Shown: positions 35,332 through 44,779 of the stretch, in pieces | How the letters are laid out: each line of letters opens with the position of its first letter | Numbering within the stretch: position 1 is the first letter of the stretch | Origin: Plantibacter sp050587525 | GTDB taxonomy: Bacteria > Actinomycetota > Actinomycetes > Actinomycetales > Microbacteriaceae | Assembly: GCF_050587525.1 (NCBI RefSeq) | Contig: NZ_JBOBFT010000016.1 | Span: 48,888 to 112,887 of the forward strand | Length of the DNA: 64,000 nt | Direction: 5' to 3' | Notes under the pieces: model-generated | What the model saw: the letters and a program-made list of their open reading frames with translations, nothing else | Told to the model about the DNA's origin: nothing | Databases searched by the model: none | Translations under genes and position numbers: made by a program

Positions 35332-35483
35332 GGAGACAGGGGCCGGACGGGACGTCAAGGAACGTCATCGACTTGGCGTGGGAGCCGAAGAGGCGAAGGA
35401 TGGGGTCATCCCCGGCACTGCCGACCACCGGCCCGACCGGCCGCACTCGCACCCGCCAGCCGAACCAGGCACGAAAGGCCCCG

Positions 35484-36494
35484 ATGTCGCACGACCAGCA
35501 GACGCAGACCGAGTTCGACTTCCTCCCGCGTGAGGCCGAGGACGTCGGGCACACGGGACCACTGCCATCGGTCCGTCGGGAAACCGTGAGCACCTCCGAC
35601 GGCGACGTGAGCGCGCTCGTCTGGGGCGATACGGCGCCCGAGGTCGTGTTCCTCCACGGTGCAGGCCTGAACGCCCACACCTGGGACGGGACGTTGCTCG
35701 CCCTCGGCGTCCCGGCGATCGCGCTCGATCTGCCGGGTCACGGCGACTCCGCATGGCGGGACGACGCCGACTACCGTCCGTCGACGATCGCGACGGCTGC
35801 GGCCGAAGGCGCGACGGCTCTGCTCGCCGAATCGACGGAACTCGACGATGCTTCGGCTGGAAGTGCCGCGTCCGGCGACGCAGCGTCCTCGTCCGCGGGC
35901 GTCGTCCTCGTGGGCCAGTCCCTCGGCGGTCTCACGGCGTCGGTGATCGCAGCGTCGCATCCTCGGGTCCTCGCGGCCGGCGTCATCGACGAGCAGGCGC
36001 CGGCGCTCGTCCGTGCGCTCGTGATCGTCGACATCTCCCCCGGACTCGACGCCTCGACGGGCGCGTCCCAGGTGCGCGACTTCCTCGCGGGTCCCGCGGA
36101 CTTCGGCAGCCGCGACGAGATCGTGGACCGCGCCATCGCCTTCGGCTTCGGCCCGACCCGCGACGACGTGAGCCGCGGCGTCTTCCTCAACACACGAGTG
36201 AAGGACGACGGTCGCGTAATCTGGAAGCACCACTTCGCGAACCTCGGCGGACTGGCGCCCATCGCTGCAACGAGTTTCGCCCCCATCTGGGACGACCTCG
36301 CGCAGGTCACCGTACCCGTGCTCCTCATCGCGGGGACGCGCGGTGTGCTCAGCGAGGAGCAGCGTGCGGAGTTCCAAGAGCGTTTGCCCGAAGCGACGGT
36401 CGTCACGATCGAATCCGGTCACAACATCCAGGAGGACGCGCCCGTCGCCCTCGCCGACACCATCCGGGACTTCATCGGCGGCCTTCCGGCCTGA
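35484..36494 (+). CDS. Alpha/beta hydrolase
   Basis: 336 aa from the ATG at 35484 (GAAAGG upstream). Oxyanion/His region VVFLHGAGLNAHTWDG, nucleophile elbow VLVGQSLGGLTAS (Ser), late acid in a strand before SEEQRAEF, and catalytic His in ESGHNIQEDAP. A serine/Asp-rich insertion (ELDDASAGSAASGDAASSSAG) precedes the nucleophile strand. Substrate unknown. It precedes metY by 225 bp and may serve the same pathway (ester or thioester cleavage), without proof. Confidence 0.88.
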   Translation: MSHDQQTQTEFDFLPREAEDVGHTGPLPSVRRETVSTSDGDVSALVWGDTAPEVVFLHGAGLNAHTWDGTLLALGVPAIALDLPGHGDSAWRDDADYRPSTIATAAAEGATALLAESTELDDASAGSAASGDAASSSAGVVLVGQSLGGLTASVIAASHPRVLAAGVIDEQAPALVRALVIVDISPGLDASTGASQVRDFLAGPADFGSRDEIVDRAIAFGFGPTRDDVSRGVFLNTRVKDDGRVIWKHHFANLGGLAPIAATSFAPIWDDLAQVTVPVLLIAGTRGVLSEEQRAEFQERLPEATVVTIESGHNIQEDAPVALADTIRDFIGGLPA

Positions 36495-36719
36495 TCGGCG
36501 AGGTCACCCGACGCGAATCGGCTCCGACAGCGACGGCGGGGCGGGAAGCACCCACCGAGAAGCTCCGCCGACCGAGCCCAGAGGGTACACGCGGACATCA
36601 CGATCGGATCACTGTGTGACGCCGTGCAACGTGCTGGCTGGCGACGCACGGGAGGGACAACTACGCTCGCCTCACCCCCTCGAAACACCATTTCCGTACC
36701 CGATCCAGTTGGAGCGAGC

Positions 36720-38075
36720 ATGACCGCCAACGAGCACGCCGCAGCGGCCTGGCACTTCGACACCGCCCAGGTGCACGCCGGCGCCTCGCCGGATCCGCGG
36801 ACGGGGGCGCGTGCGACGCCGATCTTCCAGACGACGAGTTACGTCTACGAGTCCTCGCAGGCGGCGTCGGACATCTTCACGCTCCAGGACCTCGGCTCGT
36901 ATTCGTACACGCGCACGGGCAATCCGACGACCTCGGTCGCGGAGCAGCGGATCGCCGAGCTCGAGGGCGGTCGGGCGGCGGTCGCCTTCGCGAGCGGCCA
37001 GTCCGCGACGACCTTCGCCCTGCTCAACCTGCTCCGCTCCGGCGACCACCTCGTGTCGAGTTCCCACGTCTACGGCGGGACCACGGGCCTCTTCATCCGC
37101 CGTTTCGCGGAGATCGGGATCACGACGACGTTCGTGGACCACATCCACGACCCGGAGGCGTGGGCCGCGGCGATCACACCCCGGACGCGCGCCGTCTTCG
37201 CTGAGAGCATCGGCAACCCGCTCGGCAGCGTCCTCGACATCCGGGCCGTCGCCGATGTCGCGCACGCGGCGGGTGTGCCGCTCGTGATCGACAACACGCT
37301 CGCCTCGCCCTACCTCGTCCGCCCACTCGAGCACGGCGCCGACATCGTCGTCCACTCGACCACGAAATTCCTCGCCGGCCACGGTGCCGCGATCGGCGGC
37401 GCCGTCGTCGATTCCGGCACGTTCGACTTCGGTGCCGAGCCCGAGAAGTGGCCAGGGTTCACGGAGCCGGAGCAACCGGGCGAGACGCGTCGGTTCTGGC
37501 AGGACTTCGGCGACGACGGCATCGCCTACTCCCTCCGTCTCCGCGCCAATCTCCTCCGCGACTACGGAGCGGCCCCGTCGCCGTTCAACAGCTTCCTGCT
37601 CATCCTCGGCATCGAGACCCTCAGCCTGCGGATGCGCCAGCACGTCGCCAACGCGGAGACGATCGCCGCGCACCTCCTCGCCCACCCGTCGGTCGAGGCC
37701 GTGCACTACGCGGGCCTCCCGACGAGTCCGGAGGCCGACCGGGTGGCGCAGTATCTGCCGAAGGGCGCCGGATCCATCGTGTCCTTCGAGATCCGCGGCG
37801 GCTCTGCGGCCGGAAGCGCGTTCGTCGAGTCGCTCGACCTCTTCAGCCACCTCGCGAACATCGGTGACGTCCGCTCCCTCGTCATCCACCCCGCGTCGAC
37901 CACGCACTCCCAACTGTCGGAGGCCGAGCAACGACGCTCGGGAATCTCCCCATCGCTCATCCGGTTGTCCATAGGCATCGAAGACGCACGCGATCTCATC
38001 ACGGATCTCGATGCGGCATTCGACCGGGTGAACGCCATCGCGGCGTCGTCATCGCACCACCCACAGCAGTCCTGA
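36720..38075 (+). CDS. O-acetylhomoserine sulfhydrylase-like PLP enzyme (copy 1)
   Basis: 451 aa from the ATG at 36720. Cys/Met-metabolism PLP family: TPIFQTTSYVYESS, GNPTTSVAEQRIAELEGG, LVIDNTLASPYLVRPLEHGADIV, PLP lysine K216 in HSTTKFLAGHG, and VRSLVIHPASTTHSQL. It joins O-acetylhomoserine with sulfide or methanethiol, giving homocysteine or methionine. It is a paralogue of 56549-57874. Ten bases separate it from a transporter operon, which suggests that it captures sulfur freed from an imported compound. Confidence 0.9.
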   Translation: MTANEHAAAAWHFDTAQVHAGASPDPRTGARATPIFQTTSYVYESSQAASDIFTLQDLGSYSYTRTGNPTTSVAEQRIAELEGGRAAVAFASGQSATTFALLNLLRSGDHLVSSSHVYGGTTGLFIRRFAEIGITTTFVDHIHDPEAWAAAITPRTRAVFAESIGNPLGSVLDIRAVADVAHAAGVPLVIDNTLASPYLVRPLEHGADIVVHSTTKFLAGHGAAIGGAVVDSGTFDFGAEPEKWPGFTEPEQPGETRRFWQDFGDDGIAYSLRLRANLLRDYGAAPSPFNSFLLILGIETLSLRMRQHVANAETIAAHLLAHPSVEAVHYAGLPTSPEADRVAQYLPKGAGSIVSFEIRGGSAAGSAFVESLDLFSHLANIGDVRSLVIHPASTTHSQLSEAEQRRSGISPSLIRLSIGIEDARDLITDLDAAFDRVNAIAASSSHHPQQS

Positions 38076-38085
38076 AAGGAACACC

Positions 38086-39582
38086 ATGCGTCATCGCAAG
38101 CTCCTGCTCGTAGCCGCAGCCGTCACCTCGGCCGTCGTTATGCTCAGCGCGTGCTCCAGCCCGTCCGCGACCCCGTCGGCGAACACCGACGGAACGCTGC
38201 GGGTCGCTCTGGTCCTCGAGCCCACCGACCTGAACATCAGGACCACCTCAGGTGCCGCGCTCGACCAGGTGCTCATCGACAACGTGTACCAGGGCCTCGT
38301 CTCCCGCACGGAGGACGGCAAGATCGTCGACACGCTCGCGAAGAGCCACGAGGTCTCGAGCGACGGCCTGACCTACACGTTCACGCTCCAGGACGGCGTG
38401 ACGTTCCACGACGGCAAGGCGCTCACGGCAGACGACGTCGTCGACTCGCTCACCCAGGTGAAGACGAACGAGGCGTTCCAGGGCAACGCGGACCTGCAAA
38501 AGGTGTCCGAGATCACCGCACCGGACGAGAAGTCGGTGAAGCTGACCCTCTCGGCTCCCGACTCGAACCTCCTGTGGAACCTGACCGGCCGCGCCGGACT
38601 CGTCCTGGAGAAGGGCGACGCCAACGACCTCTCCAAGACGGCGAACGGCACCGGCCCCTTCACCCTCAAGACATGGAAGCAGGGCGACAGCATCACCTTC
38701 GACCGCTTCGACAAGTACTGGGGCGACAAGCCGAAGGTCAAGGAGGTCGTGTTCAGCTACATCCCCGACCCCGCCTCAGCGGTCAACGCGGTCCTCGCCG
38801 GTGAGGTCGACGTGCAGACGGCCCTCAACGCGAACCTGCGCGATCAGATCGCGAAAGACAAGGATCTGAAGATCACCGAGGGCAAGACGACCGACAAGTA
38901 CACGCTCGCGTTCAACAACCAGAAGGCGCCGCTCAACGACCCGCTCGTCCGCGAAGCGCTCCGCTCCGCGATCGACCACAAGGCGATCATCAAGGCCGTC
39001 GGCGATGCTGCCGTCGAGCAGTTCGGCCCCATCCCCGAGCTCGACCCAGGCTACGAGAACCTCAGCAAGCTCGTCACGTACGACCCCGAGAAGGCGAAGA
39101 GCCTGTTGAAGCAGGCCGGCCAGGAGAACCTCACGCTGACGCTCACGATCCCGAGCTTCTACGGAACCGACGTCTCGAACGTCTTGGTCTCCGAGTTCAA
39201 GGCCGTCGGCGTCACCCTGAAGGTCGACAACGTCGAGTTCCCGACCTGGCTGAACGACGTGTACACGAACCACGACTACGACCTCAGCTTCGTCAACCAC
39301 GTGGAGGCTCGCGACTTCGGCAACTGGGCCAACCCGAACTACTACTTCGGGTACGACAACGCGCAGGTGCAGTCGCTCTATGCTGAGTCCGTAGCGGCGA
39401 CCGACCCGGCCGTCGCAGACGAGAAGCTCAAGGAGGCGGCGTTCCTCGTGTCCAAGGACAACGCAGCCGACTGGCTCTACACCGCGATCACCCTCACGGT
39501 TGTGCACAGCGGCGTCACCGGCTTCCCGGTCGACTCCGTGAACTCGCGCATCAACCTGGCGAAGGTCGCCGTGTCCGAGTGA
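38086..39582 (+). CDS. ABC transporter substrate-binding lipoprotein (DppA/OppA family)
   Basis: 498 aa. Lipoprotein signal MRHRKLLLVAAAVTSAVVML with lipobox LSAC and lipidated C23. Family-5 solute-binding fold: LRVALVLEPTDLN, TFTLQDGVTFHDGKALTADDVV, TGPFTLKTWKQGDSITFDRFDKYWG. Such proteins carry peptides, nickel or other small organics; the ligand is not readable. It opens the five-gene transporter set (38086-43180) and is coupled to the first permease by a four-base overlap. Confidence 0.93.
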   Translation: MRHRKLLLVAAAVTSAVVMLSACSSPSATPSANTDGTLRVALVLEPTDLNIRTTSGAALDQVLIDNVYQGLVSRTEDGKIVDTLAKSHEVSSDGLTYTFTLQDGVTFHDGKALTADDVVDSLTQVKTNEAFQGNADLQKVSEITAPDEKSVKLTLSAPDSNLLWNLTGRAGLVLEKGDANDLSKTANGTGPFTLKTWKQGDSITFDRFDKYWGDKPKVKEVVFSYIPDPASAVNAVLAGEVDVQTALNANLRDQIAKDKDLKITEGKTTDKYTLAFNNQKAPLNDPLVREALRSAIDHKAIIKAVGDAAVEQFGPIPELDPGYENLSKLVTYDPEKAKSLLKQAGQENLTLTLTIPSFYGTDVSNVLVSEFKAVGVTLKVDNVEFPTWLNDVYTNHDYDLSFVNHVEARDFGNWANPNYYFGYDNAQVQSLYAESVAATDPAVADEKLKEAAFLVSKDNAADWLYTAITLTVVHSGVTGFPVDSVNSRINLAKVAVSE

Positions 39583-40538
39583 CCCGCTTCGTCCTGACGA
39601 GACTGATCCTGCTCGTCATCGGACTGCTCGCCGCCAGCGCCCTCATCTTCTTCACGTTGCGGGTGCTGCCGGGTGACGTCGCGCAGGTCATCGCCGGGAC
39701 GGATTCGACGCCGGCGCAGATCGCGAGTCTTCGAGAGAAGTTGGGGCTCAACGAGCCCGTCCTCACGCAGTACCTCGGTTGGATCGGGGGCGTCCTCCGG
39801 GGCGACCTCGGCCTGTCGCTCGTCACGGGGACCCCCGTGGCGAGCGAGCTGGCCGAGAAGGCCCAGGTCACGCTCCCGCTCGGGATCATGTCGCTCGTGA
39901 TCGCACTCGCCTTCAGCGTGCCGTTCGGCGTGCTGGCGGCGCTGCGTCGTCACCGTCCGAGCGGCGCGGCGATCGGGTTCGCTGCGCAGGGCCTCGCGGC
40001 GGTCCCCGTGGTGTGGGCGGGCATGATGCTCGTGCTGCTGTTCGCCGTGACGCTCGGCTGGCTGCCCGCGCAGGGCTTCCCGCGTGCCGGTTGGGATGAT
40101 CCGTGGGCGGCGATCCGCGCCCTCCTGCTCCCGGCGCTCACGATCGGCATCGTGGAGGGCGCGGTCCTCCTCCGCTTCGTCCGCTCTGCCGCGCTCGACG
40201 CCATCGGGCAGGACTACGTGCGAACCGCCGCTTCGCAGGGCCTCACGAAGAATCAGGCCCTCATCCGCCACGGCCTGCCGAACGTCGCGCTGTCCGTCGT
40301 GACCGTCCTCGGTCTGCAGATCGCCGGGCTGATCGTGGGCAGTGTGATCATCGAGCAGCTGTTCACCCTCCCCGGCATCGGACGCATGCTCGTCTCCGAC
40401 GTCGGCAACCGCGACCTCGTGAAGGTGCAGGGCGAGCTGCTCGTCCTCACGGGCGTCGTACTCGTCATCGGCGCGATCGTCGACATCGTGCACCGCCTGG
40501 TCGATCCGAGGCTCCGCGAACGGGAGGGCCAGTCGTGA
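39579..40538 (+). CDS. ABC transporter permease (DppB type)
   Basis: 319 aa, GTG start overlapping the binding-protein stop. Six helices; N-terminal FVLTRLILLVIGLLAASALIFFTLRVLPGD and the EAA loop QDYVRTAASQGLTKNQALIRHGLPN that docks the ATPases. Pairs with the 40535 permease as the membrane channel. Confidence 0.93.
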   Translation: MTRFVLTRLILLVIGLLAASALIFFTLRVLPGDVAQVIAGTDSTPAQIASLREKLGLNEPVLTQYLGWIGGVLRGDLGLSLVTGTPVASELAEKAQVTLPLGIMSLVIALAFSVPFGVLAALRRHRPSGAAIGFAAQGLAAVPVVWAGMMLVLLFAVTLGWLPAQGFPRAGWDDPWAAIRALLLPALTIGIVEGAVLLRFVRSAALDAIGQDYVRTAASQGLTKNQALIRHGLPNVALSVVTVLGLQIAGLIVGSVIIEQLFTLPGIGRMLVSDVGNRDLVKVQGELLVLTGVVLVIGAIVDIVHRLVDPRLREREGQS

Positions 40539-41512
40539 GCGGCTCCGCCTCAGCTTCCCGTCCGACCGCGCCGCGCCGTCGGCCCTCCTGGTTCCGCGAG
40601 CTGCTCCGACAGCCGGCGGGGTGGTTCGGCGTCGGCGTGCTCGCGCTCGTCGTCCTGACCGCCGCCGTCTCGTATCTCTGGACGCCGTACGACCCGCAGC
40701 TCGCCGACCCGTTCAGCAAGTGGCTCCCGCCCTCGCCGACGCACGTCCTCGGCACCGATGCCGTGGGCCGCGACATCTTCAGCCTCCTGCTCGTGGGCGC
40801 GCGGGTGACGGTCTTCGTCGCCGTGGGCTCCGCGATCGTCTCGACGGTGTTCGGCATCGCCCTGGCCGCCGCGGGCTCGCTCACGAGGCGGTGGGTGCGG
40901 GAATCCGTCGCCGTGCTCATCGACATCCTCATCGCCTTCCCGACGCTGTTGATCGCGATGATGTTCGCCTCCGTCTTCGGCGGATCGCTGTGGGTCGTGA
41001 TCTGGGCGGTCGGCATCAGCTTCGGCGTCAACATCGGCCGCGTCACCCGTCCGGAGATCCGGCGGGTGTCGCACAGCGAGTACGTCCTCGCGGGCCGTGC
41101 CTTCGGCCTCGGCCCATTGCGCAACCTCACGACGCACCTCTTGCCGAACGTGGCGCCCGTCTTCATCGTCCAGCTCTCCTGGTCGATGGCGGTCGCCGTC
41201 CTCGCAGAGGCCGGGCTCTCCTACCTCGGCTACGGGGCGCCGTCGACGACCCCGTCGTGGGGCCGGATGCTGAGCGAACTGCAGACCTACCTCGCAGTGC
41301 ACCCGCTGTCGGTCCTCTGGCCCGGGCTCGCGATCACGGTCACCGTCCTCGGACTCAACCTCCTGGGCGACGCGCTCCGGGACGCGACCGATCCGACGCT
41401 CTCACGCGGCGGGCGATCCGGCACCGGCGGTCCTGGCCGTGCCGGGGGCGCTCCCGACGGCTCCGCGACCCCTCCGACCACACCGACCTCACCGCAGGGG
41501 GTGACCGCATGA
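40535..41512 (+). CDS. ABC transporter permease (DppC type)
   Basis: 325 aa from the GTG at 40535 (VSGSASAS), which overlaps the DppB-type stop. Features: HVLGTDAVGRDIFSLLLVGAR, the EAA loop SEYVLAGRAFGLGPLRNLTTHLLPN and a Gly/Pro/Thr-rich cytoplasmic tail of about 35 residues after the last helix. The tail is longer than in most relatives. Confidence 0.92.
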   Translation: MSGSASASRPTAPRRRPSWFRELLRQPAGWFGVGVLALVVLTAAVSYLWTPYDPQLADPFSKWLPPSPTHVLGTDAVGRDIFSLLLVGARVTVFVAVGSAIVSTVFGIALAAAGSLTRRWVRESVAVLIDILIAFPTLLIAMMFASVFGGSLWVVIWAVGISFGVNIGRVTRPEIRRVSHSEYVLAGRAFGLGPLRNLTTHLLPNVAPVFIVQLSWSMAVAVLAEAGLSYLGYGAPSTTPSWGRMLSELQTYLAVHPLSVLWPGLAITVTVLGLNLLGDALRDATDPTLSRGGRSGTGGPGRAGGAPDGSATPPTTPTSPQGVTA

Positions 41513-42303
41513 CGCTCGAGATCGACCGGCTGACGATCGACATCGGCGACCGCCGCGTCGTCGACGAGGTGTCCTTGACCGTCGCCGACGGCGCCAGATT
41601 CGGCATCATCGGCGAGTCCGGCTCCGGCAAGTCGCTCACGGCCCTCGCCGTCCTCGGCCTCCTGCCCGACGGCGCGCGCGTCGGCGGCAGCATCCGCTGG
41701 AACGGCCGCGAACTCGTGGGGCTCTCCGACCGCGAGATCGCCCGGATCCGTGGTGAGGAGATCGGCATCGTCTTCCAGGAACCGCGCACGGCGCTCAACC
41801 CGATCCGCACGATCGGCCGCCAGATGGGCGAACCGCTCCGCATCCACCACGGTGCGAGCAAGCGTGAGGCGATGGAACGCGCCGTCGAGCTGGCCGAGCG
41901 GGTCCGGCTCCCCGACCCCGTCGACATCGTGAAGCGCTACCCCCACCAGCTCTCCGGCGGGCAGCGGCAACGCGTCGCGACGGCGATCGCCCTCGCCAAC
42001 CGGCCGTCGCTCCTCATCGCCGACGAACCGACGACGGCGCTCGACGTGACGATCCAGTCGCAGATCCTCGGCCTCTTCGAACGACTCGTGTCGGAGACCG
42101 GGGCGTCGCTCGTGTTCATCACCCATGACCTCGCCGTGTTGTCGCGCATCGCGACCGACGCCGTCGTGATGTCGCACGGCCGGATCGTCGAAGCGGGCCC
42201 TGTCACACAGCTCCTGAGCGCACCGGTGTCCCCCATCACCCAGCGACTCCTCGCCGCTGCGACGACGCTCAGCTGGAAGCAGGCGGGAGGCGCCGATGCC
42301 TGA
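41509..42303 (+). CDS. ABC transporter ATP-binding protein (DppD type)
   Basis: 264 aa from the ATG at 41509. Walker A GESGSGKS (35-42), signature LSGGQRQR, Walker B LLIADEPTTALD, H-loop FITHDLAVL. The C-terminal extension that carries the oligopeptide family Cys-rich region is short here. Works with the 42296 ATPase. Confidence 0.93.
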   Translation: MTLEIDRLTIDIGDRRVVDEVSLTVADGARFGIIGESGSGKSLTALAVLGLLPDGARVGGSIRWNGRELVGLSDREIARIRGEEIGIVFQEPRTALNPIRTIGRQMGEPLRIHHGASKREAMERAVELAERVRLPDPVDIVKRYPHQLSGGQRQRVATAIALANRPSLLIADEPTTALDVTIQSQILGLFERLVSETGASLVFITHDLAVLSRIATDAVVMSHGRIVEAGPVTQLLSAPVSPITQRLLAAATTLSWKQAGGADA

Positions 42304-43180
42304 GCAGTTCGCTTCGCCGGACGCGCCTGAGCCGTCGAGGCCGTCCACGTCGGCGGTACCCGCGCCTGCGTCCTCGCCCGCGCAACCCCTCCTGCGCGCG
42401 ACCGGGCTGTCCCGCGCGTACACGCTCCCCCGGGAGACGCTCTTCTCCAAGCCGCGCATCACCCACGCGCTCAGCGACGCAGATCTCACCGTGGCCACCG
42501 GCGAGACGGTCGGCGTCATCGGCGAATCCGGGTCCGGCAAGTCGACGTTGGTCCGCCTCCTGCTCGCGCTCGACACCCCGACGAGCGGAACGGTCGAGTT
42601 CGAGGGCAAGCCCGTCACGGGCCGCAGCGCACGCGACCTCCACTGGTTCCGCCGGGAGACCGGCATCGTGTTCCAGGACCCGTACGCGTCGCTCGACCCG
42701 CGGATGTCGGTGGGCCGGATCATCGCGGAACCGCTCCTCGCGCTCGACATCCCGGGCGACCACCGCTCGAAGGTCCGTGCCGTCCTCCGGCTCGTGGGAC
42801 TCGACGCCGACGCGGCCAACCGCTATCCGCACGAGTTCTCGGGAGGCCAGCGGCAGCGCATCGCCCTCTCCCGAGCGATCGTCCATCGTCCGAAGCTCCT
42901 CATCGGAGACGAGCCGCTGAGTGCCCTCGACGTCACCGTGCGCGCGCAGATCCTCGAACTCCTCGCGCAACTGCGCACGGAACTGGGGCTGACGATCGTG
43001 CTCGTGTCGCACGACATCGGCGTCGTCCAGCACCTGTGCGACCGCGTCGTCGTGATGAAGGACGGCCGCGTCGTGGAGCAGGGCTCCGTGAGCGAGGTCC
43101 TCAACCGGCCGCAGCACGCGTACACGAAGGAACTCCTCGACTCCGTCCCGACGATCACCGTGCCCGGAGGCCCTGCATGA
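42296..43180 (+). CDS. ABC transporter ATP-binding protein (DppF type)
   Basis: 294 aa. Disordered Pro/Ala/Ser N-terminus (1-30), then Walker A GESGSGKST (about 75-83), FQDPYASLDPRMSVGRI, signature FSGGQRQRIALSRA, Walker B LLIGDEPLSALD, and H-loop LVSHDIGVV. Overlaps the DppD-type gene by eight bases and the next LLM gene by four, so the monooxygenases are made with the transporter. Confidence 0.93.
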   Translation: MPEQFASPDAPEPSRPSTSAVPAPASSPAQPLLRATGLSRAYTLPRETLFSKPRITHALSDADLTVATGETVGVIGESGSGKSTLVRLLLALDTPTSGTVEFEGKPVTGRSARDLHWFRRETGIVFQDPYASLDPRMSVGRIIAEPLLALDIPGDHRSKVRAVLRLVGLDADAANRYPHEFSGGQRQRIALSRAIVHRPKLLIGDEPLSALDVTVRAQILELLAQLRTELGLTIVLVSHDIGVVQHLCDRVVVMKDGRVVEQGSVSEVLNRPQHAYTKELLDSVPTITVPGGPA

Positions 43181-44166
43181 CCAGCCCGTTCCGCCTCGGC
43201 TTCCTGACCCACGTCCACGGCAAGGCACCCGCAGCCGAGCTGTATCCGGCCATCGTCGACCTGTTCGTCGCCGCCGAGGAGCTCGGCTTCGACTCCGGAT
43301 GGGTGTCGCAGCACCACCTGCAGACGCTGCAGGGCCGGTTGCCGTCGCCGCTCGTGCTCCTCGCGGCCGTCGCTGCACGGACGAAACGGATCCACCTCGG
43401 CACCGCGATCGTCGTGCTGCCCCTCGAACACCCCGTCCGGCTCGCCGAGGACGCGTCCGTCCTCGACGCCCTGTCCGGCGGGCGCCTGGAACTCGGCATC
43501 GGCAGCGGCGGCCCCAGCGAGGACCAGTTCGCAGCATTCGGCCGCGACCCGGCCGACAAGCGCGCCCTGTACGCCGAGCACGACGCACAGCTCGCGGCAG
43601 TCCTCCGCGGCGAGCCGATCGCCGGTGGGCTCGTCCTCCAACCGCCGGCGGCGGGCCTGGCGGACCGGTTGTGGGATTCGCACGCGAGCGAGGATCGCGT
43701 GCGTGCCGCGGCGTCCGACGGACGCGGCATCCTGCTCGGCTTCGGCCCAGCGGAGTCCGTGCAGCTCCCCCTCGCGGTCGCGTTCCACGACGCCCACCGC
43801 GCGGCAGGGCTCACCGGAACGCCGCGCGCGGCGGCCGTCCGTGCCGCGTTCCCCGGTCCCAGCAAGTCCGAGGTCCACGACCGCCTCGCACCCGACACCG
43901 CCCGGCACCTCGGCTATCACGTGGCGAACGGCTGGCTCGGGCCGGACGCATCGATGCATGAGCTCCTCGATGCGATGAACGTCTCCCACGGCACGTCCTC
44001 CGACATCGTCGAGTCGCTCCGCGCCGACCCCGTCCTGCCGTACTCGAGCGACCTCGTGCTCGCCGTCCAGAACGAGAGCACCTCCGTCGACGAAGCGATC
44101 CGCACCCTGGAACTCATCGCGACCGAGATCGCCCCGGCGCTCGGGTGGAGCAGGGCCGATGGCTGA
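43177..44166 (+). CDS. LLM-class flavin-dependent monooxygenase
   Basis: 329 aa from the ATG at 43177 (MTSPFRLGFLTHVHG). Luciferase-like barrel: LGFDSGWVSQHHLQTLQG, TKRIHLGTAIVVLPLEHPVRLAEDASVLDALSGGRLELGIGSGG. The last 60 residues are family-typical. Coupled by four-base overlap to the transporter ATPase. Expected to oxidise the imported compound with FMNH2 and O2; a flavin reductase is not encoded in the cluster and must come from elsewhere. Confidence 0.9.
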   Translation: MTSPFRLGFLTHVHGKAPAAELYPAIVDLFVAAEELGFDSGWVSQHHLQTLQGRLPSPLVLLAAVAARTKRIHLGTAIVVLPLEHPVRLAEDASVLDALSGGRLELGIGSGGPSEDQFAAFGRDPADKRALYAEHDAQLAAVLRGEPIAGGLVLQPPAAGLADRLWDSHASEDRVRAAASDGRGILLGFGPAESVQLPLAVAFHDAHRAAGLTGTPRAAAVRAAFPGPSKSEVHDRLAPDTARHLGYHVANGWLGPDASMHELLDAMNVSHGTSSDIVESLRADPVLPYSSDLVLAVQNESTSVDEAIRTLELIATEIAPALGWSRADG

Positions 44167-44779
44167 GCAGGCCGGAGGAGAACTGAACGGGAACGATCAG
44201 GACGGGAACGGCCCCGGGGGTCGCCCCGACACTGCGCACCAGGCGCACGTCTCCGTCGTCCGGCTGCCGAACGGAACCGGCGCGAGCTTCGCCGACATCG
44301 CGCTCGTCGCGACCGACGCCGAGCGGACGGGCGCGGCCGCCGTCGTCGCCGGACCCGCGACGGCCGGAGGCTTCGAACCGTTCACCCTCCTGGGTGCGCT
44401 GAGCGCCGTGACATCGTCCATCGGACTCGTCGCAGCCGTCGACCCGCTCACCGATCCGCCGTACACGGTCGCGCGGAAGGCCGTGTCGCTCGACCACCTG
44501 TCCGGGGGACGAGCCGGGGTCCTCGTGCCGAGCGGATCCGCCGTCGCCGACGAGTTCACCACCGTCCTCCACGCCCTCTGGTCCGCGGAGTCGGCCGATG
44601 CGTTCCCCCGTGACCGTGCGAGCGGTGTCTACGCGCGGGAGGGCGGCCGGCCGGCCATCGATCATGTCGGAGCGCACTTCCGCGTCGCGGGTCCGCTCAA
44701 CATCTCTCGCGCCGCGCAGGGCTCGCCCGTCGTGTACCGCGGCGGCGAGATCGGCCCGGTCTGGGAGGATCGCGCGTGA
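44159..44779 (+). CDS. Short LLM-like protein (partial NtaA/DszA fold)
   Basis: 206 aa. It has barrel strands (GFEPFTLLGALSAVTSSIGLV, ARKAVSLDHLSGGRAGVLVP) and then DRASGVYA...PAIDHVGAHFRVAGPLNISRAAQGSPVV, the segment that in NtaA/SnaA/DszA monooxygenases sits in the middle of the chain. It then stops, lacking the C-terminal half. The following gene lacks precisely this segment. It is intact, in frame and tightly overlapped on both sides, so it is a kept gene and not an obvious wreck. Catalysis alone is doubtful. Confidence 0.75.
   Translation: MAEQAGGELNGNDQDGNGPGGRPDTAHQAHVSVVRLPNGTGASFADIALVATDAERTGAAAVVAGPATAGGFEPFTLLGALSAVTSSIGLVAAVDPLTDPPYTVARKAVSLDHLSGGRAGVLVPSGSAVADEFTTVLHALWSAESADAFPRDRASGVYAREGGRPAIDHVGAHFRVAGPLNISRAAQGSPVVYRGGEIGPVWEDRA

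Noticed and set aside
36495..36719. Riboswitch before metY copy 1
   Set aside because: No strong nested stems or known core found in this 225 bp; nothing to report beyond an intergenic stretch.
44159..44779. Frameshifted 5' part of the next LLM gene
   Set aside because: Both frames have their own starts, four-base overlap and full family-like N-terminal barrels, so no single shift restores one protein.
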